From Pleurodeles waltl (lineage: Eukaryota > Chordata > Amphibia > Caudata > Salamandridae), in NCBI RefSeq assembly GCF_031143425.1, contig NC_090448.1, forward strand, positions 331,154,177 to 331,218,176: a DNA stretch of 64,000 bases, written 5' to 3'. The position numbers and the translations under genes are program-made. Within the stretch, counting starts at the first letter, position 1; each line of letters begins with the position of its first letter. The notes below the pieces were generated by a model. It saw only the letters and a program-made list of their open reading frames with translations, searched no databases and had not been told where the DNA came from. Below are positions 57,038-64,000 of this stretch, piece by piece.

Positions 57038-57770
57038 GTTAATTTATTGTCTCCAGTGAGGTACTGGTCATGAGATGTCATTGACAGTGCCAGTAGTTTT
57101 GCCTTTAGTGTGTCTGAGTTGTTGGTTGGTACCGGGTGAATCCCGAAGCCTAGGGAGGATCCGTATCAACCAGGGTGAGAATTGCTGGTCAAGTTTCACT
57201 CGTTGTGCAGTCGCAAAAGCCACAGTTTGATATGTGAGCCGTACAGCTTTCAAAGCGTTTGAGCCCTACCTGTAGTGTGCAGACAGGTTTTTGGTTTTTG
57301 AAGTGCTTGCAGTATTTTGCATTTAGTGTATTTGTGAGTATGTGTGTTAGAGACAATTGCCAAGCGACTGCAGCTGCTGAGTGAAGTGAATGTGACGTCA
57401 TTAGTACTACGCTCGGATTGGTCTGTTAGTGAGAAAGCTATGCTCTGATCAGTGGACAATACTGTGTTGTCATTGGTTGAAAACAGCTTGCATGAAGGAT
57501 TGTGGGATTTAATTTACTTCCTGGTTTCACTGAAGTTTATGTTAATAATTGAAATTGTAGGAAAATCTAGCTTTCAAGGCTTTAAGAAGTGTGCTGAGAG
57601 GACATGTGTTTGTTCCAGTTAGGGAGGGTTAACAGGTAGCACCCGAAGAAACACCATCAACGAAGTGTCAGAGGTGAGAGGAGTTTCAGCATGCATTTGG
57701 GTTGAACAGTGGTGTAAGATCACAGAGAAAGAAGGTTCATTAGCGTTTCTTTGTTACAGAACATTTTAAC
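57038..57770. other. continuation of the H4 target sequence; leader-like
   Basis: Non-coding sequence that resumes the H4-interrupted stretch and runs into the gag-like frames. A GAGGTGAGAG segment near 57671 could be a splice donor in a retroviral leader. LTR edges and a primer-binding site could not be fixed. Confidence 0.3.
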
Positions 57771-59205
57771 ATGATAATTTTAGAAAAATTGAGGAGAATA
57801 TTGGGTGAATTAAAGCCTCCTCCAAGATCCCCACAATTTGAAGCCCTAGCTATTTGGAAACTTGTTGCTAGACAAAAAGAAACAGCAAAATTTGAGAACA
57901 GAATGAGGAAAGCATCTAAAATACTAGCGGAAACTAGATGGGACGCCGATCAGAAATGGTGGGGAGAAGCGATATTAGATGGGGTGAGAAAGTTTCCAAC
58001 TATCACAGAGGAAGATGATGGGAGTACAAAAAAAAGAAGACAGAGAAAGCAGAGTAGACATCTGATGAGAATAACACAACAGCAACACATTAAAGTGATT
58101 CAGAAGATGAGTTTATAAATCAGCTTTTAATTAATCATCTCCCACCATATCATTCAGTTGAGGGAGCAGTGCAGAATGTAGCCCGGCATTTGCTGACAGC
58201 TCCAGTTTCACAAAGCCCGGGTTCAGGAAGCTCCAAGTAAACCTGTGTGTTCAGTGACTCAGGTGCCTGCGATTTATCCTTCATTTCCAGTTGTCAGCAC
58301 AGCACATCACATTACAATTCAAGACATGAATCAGAAAATGCCAAACCCTCATGTGAATCAAAAGGTGTCTACACCTAATGTGACAGCACCCGTGCAAAAT
58401 GTTAATCAGCACCAGACTATGCCCATGTATACCCCCATGCAGACAACACCAAATATTACCCCAAGTCAATCAGGACAGACTTTCAGTACAGTCTTAACTG
58501 TTTAAAGTGCTTGAATGGCAGCTCGCAGAATCAGACAAATTTGACAGAACATGATGCATTAGCAGTTCCTATGACCATAGGTCCACTTGTTCCATGTTAT
58601 GCTTCAGGTTACACTGGATTTAATATCCAGATAACAAATCCTGTATCTGCAGGGATGTCACCATGTGATATGCAGAAATTAATATATTCAAACAATTTGG
58701 AAATGGAGATAATAGCTTCTTATGTTCCAACTTTAACCCTACATGAATTGCAGATCCTAATCAGATGTTAAACCAAGCAAGACCGATAGTTGATGTGAGA
58801 TGTCCCCAGGGAACTCCACTTCCTTTTATGCCCACACCAGATCAGATTGCCAGTGTACATTGCAGTACCCCACAAAGTATGACCTAGAGAAGCAATACTA
58901 GTTTGCAAGGTTTTTTAGCTTAGCAGTTGACTGAGTGGTTAGACAGTCTGAGTCAAAGAGGAGCAACAGATACAACATGTAGTAGTGTCAGAACAGAAAA
59001 GACCCCAGAGAGACACAAAACAGTGAATGTGCCCAGATTAAAATTAGAATTAATTGAATTAATTGAGGGAAAACTTGAGCTAGAAGAATTGGATATATAC
59101 AATAAAGATGAATTGCTCTTCATGTGCAAAGATGTTACACAACATGCAGGACTGACTATGACAAAGTAGTAGGACTTCCTGAAAAATATGATGTGATTTT
59201 AGAAA
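57771..59205 (+). pseudogene. retroviral/LTR-element gag-like remnant
   Basis: A chain of same-strand frames (57771-58118, 58245-58505, 58511-58771, 58927-59169) is separated by stops and shifts. The first is short, Trp/Lys-rich and basic at its end. The middle ones are Gln/Pro/Thr-rich, with a YASGYTGFNIQI stretch and LEMEIIASYVPTLTLHELQ, resembling matrix, linker and capsid parts of a gag polyprotein in order. No zinc knuckle, protease or RT follows, because the sequence is cut at about 59206 by H3. Assignment rests on composition and order, not on a diagnostic motif. Confidence 0.45.
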
Positions 59206-59259
59206 AGTCAAAGCCCCCAAACACCGTCCCCAGTCCTGACGCCATCCACCACCCTCACC

Positions 59260-60910
59260 ATGCCCCCCCCAAAAAATCTACACTTCACCGAAAGGGAGCT
59301 AAGGACCATGGTGGACAAGATCCTAAAAGTGGAGCCACAAATATTCGGTTCCGAAGTGCAGCACACACTCATCGCCCGGAAAATGGAGCTGTGGCAGACC
59401 ATTGTCAACAGGGTGAATGCAGTGGGACACCATCCACGCACCAGGGACGACATCAGCAAGAGATGGCACGACCTGCGGGGGAAGGTCCGGGCCATGGCAT
59501 CCAGGCACCACATCGCAGTGCAGAAGACTGGGGGAGGACCGGACCCAAAACCACCTGACTACACTGACTGGGAGGAGAAGGTACTCACCATCCTGCACCC
59601 AGAGAGACTCACTGGACTCACTGGAGGAATGGACTCGGGTAAGTCGTCTACATTTACCCCATATACACCATACCTGTAATGCATGCACCACCCCACCCCA
59701 CCCACACCCACCTAGACCCACACCCCTCCCAGCCATTACCCACCACATCCACCACCCTGCATCACCCACAACTCACTACCAGGCCCACATCACTCCGGCT
59801 GTGCACAGCCACCCACCCCTGCACGTACCCACAATGGAATAATAACCCCCACCACAATGTAACCCTACCACTGCCACTAAATGCAATGTCCACCTTACAA
59901 AGGCACCCCTGAAGGCCACTGAAAGGCACACCAGCACTAAATTGCACAGTACAGCCCACCTCTAACCCTCCTGCATATGTAACAAACATTTCTATGTCCC
60001 CCAACAATCACCACCACCCATGCAACCCTAATGGAGGGGACAAGGAGTGCCACAGCATTCCAGGGAGACAGAGGCACATCACAGGACACTGGTGAAGGAT
60101 CCCTGGACACCGATGAGCAGGCAGGCCCCTCACACAGCCCTGGATGCTCACCATGCAGCAGCCCGACCCAGGAAAACACTGTCACCTCTAACACCCAGTC
60201 AAGACCGCAGGCCAGGGGAGGCGTGCCCCCACCAGTGGACCCAGTGCACAAACAGGTGAAACACAGCAACAGAGGCCACAGTCTCCCACCCCCAACATGC
60301 AGGAAGACGAAGGCCCCAGTACTAGTGGCATTTCCAGACCTGCGCAGGGGACACAGGCACAGGGGGCCAGGGCAAGGTCAAGTGCCCCAGTGGGTCAGGA
60401 GGTAGGGCACCGGATAGATGCAGCAGCCCAGAACTTCATGGCAGAGGTATTGGGGGCATACCAACATACCGACATACCCAAGACAGGTTTGCACAGATTG
60501 TAACCACCCTGGAGCAAAGTCAGAGGATGCAGCTGGAACACCACCAACAGGCCATGGAGCAGTGGAAAGAACACAATGCCACAGTGGCTACCATTGCTGG
60601 AGCACTGCTGCAGTTGCTCAACAAACACTCAGACACCCACACCGGACAAGAGGCCCCCGCAACAGCCCTGGACAACCAGCAACAGTTGTCCCAAGCAGCT
60701 GAAACAGTACAGGAAAAACCCTCCCAGGAATCACAAGGGCCGACCATGTCACTCCAAGTAGCTCCACAGCAGGCGCCCAAACGTAGTCTCAGGCCAAGAT
60801 ATAGCACTGGAAACCCAGCTAAGAACAAGCCCCCTTCCAACAATTGGCACTGCTACTACTGCCAAGCAACCATCCCACCCATTCACAAACTGCACTTAGC
60901 TGAGGGCTAA
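59260..60910 (+). CDS. MybA of H3
   Basis: Exon 1 is 59260-59638 (379 bp, identical length to H1 and H2; donor GTAAGT), with FTERELRTMVDKILKVEPQI, ARKMELWQTIVNRVNAVG and DISKRWHDLRGK: an intact Myb/SANT-like domain. The second exon starts at about 60030-60040 (the acceptor is not certain). It is S/T/P-rich, then AEVLGAYQHTDIP and a Q/E-rich helical stretch (MQLEHHQQAMEQWKEH, 60527 onward), ending at 60910 with a short CYYC segment. At least one shift lies between 60405 and 60527. AATAAA occurs near 61040. Confidence 0.7.
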
Positions 60911-61317
60911 ATAATGTACTAAACTACAAATAGGACCCCCCTATGATATCAAACAGGCCTGCCACCAAGTCGGTTTTGAGGACAACCAACCATAACGACT
61001 TCAATCACTGTACATAGCACATTTCACTGTATTCCACCAATAAACAACATATCTCACCTGTAACACTGTCCCCTATCTTCAATGTTGAACAAAGTGGAGT
61101 AATGATGCAACAGGCAGGTTTAAACTTTATTGTCAAATTGTGCATGCCGGTGGTACAGTGTGTTTCAAAATAGTCAAGAAGGGAATGCTTATATTGTCTG
61201 TCTGTACCATGCTGAAGAGGTCCATGACTCGCATATCATGACCAATTCCCCCTAGTTGACATGGCACACTTACAGTATAAGTCACTAACCACATATACAG
61301 GCTGAAGTCACAGACAG

Positions 61318-62393
61318 TTATTGGAAGTAGAGTTGTATCAGTTGGTTTCTGGAATTGACATCTTCCCCTTCCTCATCCTCACCATCACTCTCCTCACCTC
61401 TCTGAGGTAACAGATCAGGACCTATAGCCCTCCACCTCCAAAATTGATCTCACTGCCACGTTGTGCACATGCAGCATGCCACGACTATACTACACACCTT
61501 ATCAGGCCCATAGGCCAGGGAACCCCTAGAGATATGTAGGCACCGGAATCTAGCCTTCAGGAGACCTATGGTTCCCTCAATCACTCTCCTAGTACGTCCA
61601 CTGGCCTCATTGTATTTCCTCTCTGCATCCGTCCTGGGATTCCTCACTGGTGTCAGGAGCCAAAGCAAGTTTGGATAGCCAGAATGACCTAGAGAAATGG
61701 TCAATACAGAGTCATCATTGGAATGTCCTTAGTCGGACATGCTGTTTTTCTGCAATGTGTCAGTTAGTGACAGGCACACTTACCTATGATCCATCAGCTG
61801 TCCTCTTGGAGTTGTTCCATCTTTTGTGGCACACTACTGATCCTCAAAACAAATGAATCATAGAGTAAAGCCGGAAACATGGCATTCAAATGGGATATGT
61901 ACTGGTCTGCTGTACATACCAATTGGATGTTCATGGAGTGAAAGTTCTTCCTGTTTCTGTACACCTGTTCACTCACTCTTGGGGGGATGATGGGTATGTG
62001 GGTTCCATCGATGGCACCAATAACATGGGGAGTGTTTGCAAAGGCATAGAAGTCTGACTTGATGGCAGGGAACTCACCACTTTGGGGGAATCGCACATAG
62101 GATTGCAGATGTTGTGCAAATGCATTAAGAAATCTTGTAAGTACCTGGCTGAACACTGGCTGTGAGAAACCAGCACCCATGCCCACTGTCACTTGAAATG
62201 AGCCTGTGGCCAGGAAATGGAGTGCGGGGAGCACCTGCACCTCAGTTGGAATGGCATACTGATTACGATTTCCGGGAGTCAGTGCAGGATCCAGTAATGC
62301 ACATAGGTCCTGAATAGTTGCACGTGTGAGTCTGTAAGTGATAATGATCTGACCCTTCACCATGGTCCCCGTATTCACAAGTGGTCTGTACAC
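61318..62393 (-). pseudogene. H3 HARBI1-like transposase, with intron
   Basis: The 5' exon runs from the conserved YRPLV block (62393) through GAIDGTHIPI (first Asp) and RNRKNFHSMN. The second catalytic stretch reads FPALLYDSF instead of FPGS-x-HD, keeping the Asp but losing Gly, Ser and His. A stop occurs shortly before the donor. The intron is 61783-61689 (GTAAGT...TCTCTAG). The 3' exon has HSGYPNLLWLL (D of GDS changed) and RRVIEGTIGLLKARF (Glu). A one-base shift near 61455 leads to an acidic tail ending IQLYFQ with TAA at 61320-61318. The copy is inactive but intron-bearing. Confidence 0.82.
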
Positions 62394-62929
62394 AGATGGT
62401 GCCCTTCCTCGCCATAAGGGTCGGTACCTGTGAGGGTTAAGAACAAGGAGTCATGTGCACACATACACTGGCATATTTGCTAAACACATTCACTGCATTC
62501 TTCATTGTAGTGTCTGTACAATAACTGCAAAGGGAACGGAGTAAATCATGTGTGATTATATACTCTATGGATAGAGACATAGGTGCTTCATATGGCTAGT
62601 AGGCTCAGCATTGTGATTAAATTGAATTTCAAGATGCGTAGGTGATGGCAAAATGTCTGCCCACTGTAGTTCTGCCCCTTAGTTGTGGAAGTGACGAAGA
62701 CCGCTAGCGGTTGACGTCACAGTGTACAGCTGTGTTGACCTCTGTTCGCACCCTCATTGGATAACATGGATGCCAATGGGGAATCCTGGTGTATCATGAT
62801 CGCCTCCGGCAGTGACAGTGCATTCCACCGCATAACGTACACGCGTTTGTCATCGTGTGATCACTTGACTCCCTGATCCTGTGCAGACAAGTACTCCACT
62901 CTGTGTACTGCTATGGCCTGCCTCTGGCT
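62394..62929. promoter_or_regulatory. H3 bidirectional transposase/MybB promoter region
   Basis: Contains a palindromic TGACGTCA (62712-62719), ATTGG at 62756-62760 and CCAAT at 62773-62777 (17 bp apart; 34 bp in H1 and H2). The GGCGG cluster seen in H1 and H2 is weak here. Confidence 0.4.
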
Positions 62930-63539
62930 ATGGATGTTCCACGTGGTGCAGGGGAAAGGGCCCCGGCCTTCACCCAGGAAGAACTGGAGAAACTGGTGGA
63001 AGGGGTCTTGCCCCTGTACGGCAGACTCTACGGCCGGCCAGAGGTACAGGTGAGTCCAAGTTTGGGGGGCATTGTGTGTGTAATGAATGGAGTGGATTGC
63101 TCTGATGTGCGCTCCTGTGAGCCAGGATGGTGCTTGGTGCATGTAATGCTGCGTGCCATTGTCCTGCATGTCTGGGAGTACTGTCTGTCCTATGTCTAAC
63201 TATCAGCCAGCTATTGCCATCATGCAGGTGCCTGACCTCTGTGTTTCTTCTCTGTGTCTCCCTACTAGGTCAGCGCCCACCAGAAGAGGGCACATTGGCA
63301 TGCCATCGCCAAGGAGGTACGGACCCTGGGGTTCTACAACCGGCGAAGCACCCACGGTCATAAGAGGTGGGAGGACCTGCGGCGCTGGGCGCGGAAGATC
63401 AGTGAGGCCCAGCTGGGGAAGTCCTCCCAACGTGGTAGGGGTGCCCGTCAGGCACTGACCCCCCTCATGCGAAGGATCCTGGTGGTGGCATACCCAGACC
63501 TGGATGGGTGCTTGAAGGCTGCACAGCAGTCACAAGGGG
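62930..63539 (+). CDS. MybB of H3: DNA-binding exons, intact
   Basis: Exon 1 is 62930-63049 (120 bp; start MDVPRGAGERAPAFTQEELE; GTGAGT donor) and exon 2 is 63269-63539 (271 bp; acceptor cctactag; GTGAGT donor). The domain reads ...YGRPEVQ|VSAHQK, WHAIAKEVRTLG, HKRWEDLRRWARK, then LTPLMRRILVVAYPDLDG. Open throughout with intact splice sites, it shows the protein has been kept coding in a lineage divergent from H1. This supports a real function in the element. Confidence 0.82.
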
Positions 63540-63902
63540 GTGAGTACTCACAGCCCATACTTCAGCCTGGAAGGATGAATGTGTGTGCGGTAGGGCGCAT
63601 GGTGCTTAGAGCAGGGTTTTTGACTGGTGACCAGCAACTGTTTGCTCCCCAAAGGGTGTAGGGGTGTCCCTGTCAGGTTTCACCTACCTCAGCTTTCAGT
63701 GCAATGACAGGATATGGGTGTAGGTCACTATACTGCTCAGTAGTCAGGGCCATGGTCATGGGCCTAGTGCACGGTGCTGCCTGTTGGGAGTATCTGCTGG
63801 GTAGGTGTATGTCTGGCCATTGTGTATCAGCATTCAGCTACTTACAAGTGTCTCTCCTATTTTGTCTCCCCATCCCCATTCTCTTTTGTATGTCTGGTAC
63901 AG

Positions 63903-64000
63903 CATCATCATCAGGCGAGGGAGCTGAGGCACCGGCTAGTGGGGAGACAACGGCCCATGGATCCCCGGAGGCAGAGACAACAGACGCCCAGGGGACCAGT
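63903..64000 (+). CDS. MybB of H3: start of the Ser/Thr/Pro-rich exon, cut by window end
   Basis: After the acceptor tctggtacag the frame continues from exon 2 (G + CA) as ASSSGEGAEAPASGE and stays open to the last base. It matches the H1 and H2 exon-3 start (ASSGGGE in H1). Confidence 0.75.

Larger units (their letters stand above)
59206..64000 (+). mobile_element. Harbinger H3, three-gene element, 5' end missing and cut by window end
   Basis: Same gene order and exon sizes as H1: MybA (+, from 59260), transposase (-, 62393-61318) and MybB (+, from 62930). No terminal repeat is found upstream: gag-like sequence gives way to H3 about 54 bp before the MybA ATG, so the left terminus has been lost. 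Divergence from H1 and H2 is larger than between those two, so it is an older or separate subfamily. Confidence 0.8.

Overview
The window is non-coding, repeat-saturated vertebrate DNA. It carries a few exons of one host gene, spread through very long introns and buried under nested transposons of many classes. The dominance of PIF/Harbinger elements with a full protein-coding complement, together with DIRS-like, L1, CR1/L2-type and LTR elements, points to a giant-genome amphibian. A salamander such as the newt Pleurodeles is the best guess; this is inference from repeat style, and no species-diagnostic gene was checked.

Host gene. Three + strand exons (9784-9867, 35626-35706, 36165-36253) splice in frame and encode part of the catalytic half of an acylaminoacyl-peptide hydrolase (APEH-like, S9 prolyl oligopeptidase family). 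One intron is 25.8 kb and is filled with L1, an LTR element, an 8.5 kb Harbinger, a DIRS-like element and MITEs. Two weaker upstream candidate exons (4222-4317, 5274-5410) resemble the propeller/linker part. The exon with the nucleophile serine was not found. A minus-strand fragment near 3.7 kb resembles a tensin C1 zinc finger with an in-frame stop.

Harbinger layer. Four coding copies are present. H1 (18635-27121, TSD TAA), H2 (43884-52124, inverted) and H3 (about 59206 to beyond the window end, 5' end missing) share a three-gene plan. A Myb/SANT-like gene (MybA) converges on a DDE transposase, and the transposase lies head-to-head with a second Myb/SANT-like gene (MybB) that has a long Ser/Thr/Pro-rich tail. 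H4 (53403-57034, TSD TTG) has the usual two-gene plan, transposase and Myb-like gene convergent. Several palindromic MITEs (10920-11089, 33725-34430, 38791-38970) share termini with these elements.

Other regions, left to right: a 46/47-bp minisatellite with higher-order structure (1-935); a broken LINE (1430-3562); a 2 kb foldback repeat (7151-9153); an L1 remnant (11225-16600) split by a 2.5 kb LTR element; an LTR-like repeat (16631-27700) split by H1; a DIRS/Ngaro-like element (28690-33110); a CR1/L2-type LINE (39215-43848) split by a 3 kb solo LTR; and a retroviral-type gag remnant (57771-59205) that abuts H3. The strongest candidate for something undescribed is the three-gene Harbinger with two Myb-like proteins, found three times in 64 kb. 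H1 also shows a precisely missing transposase intron.
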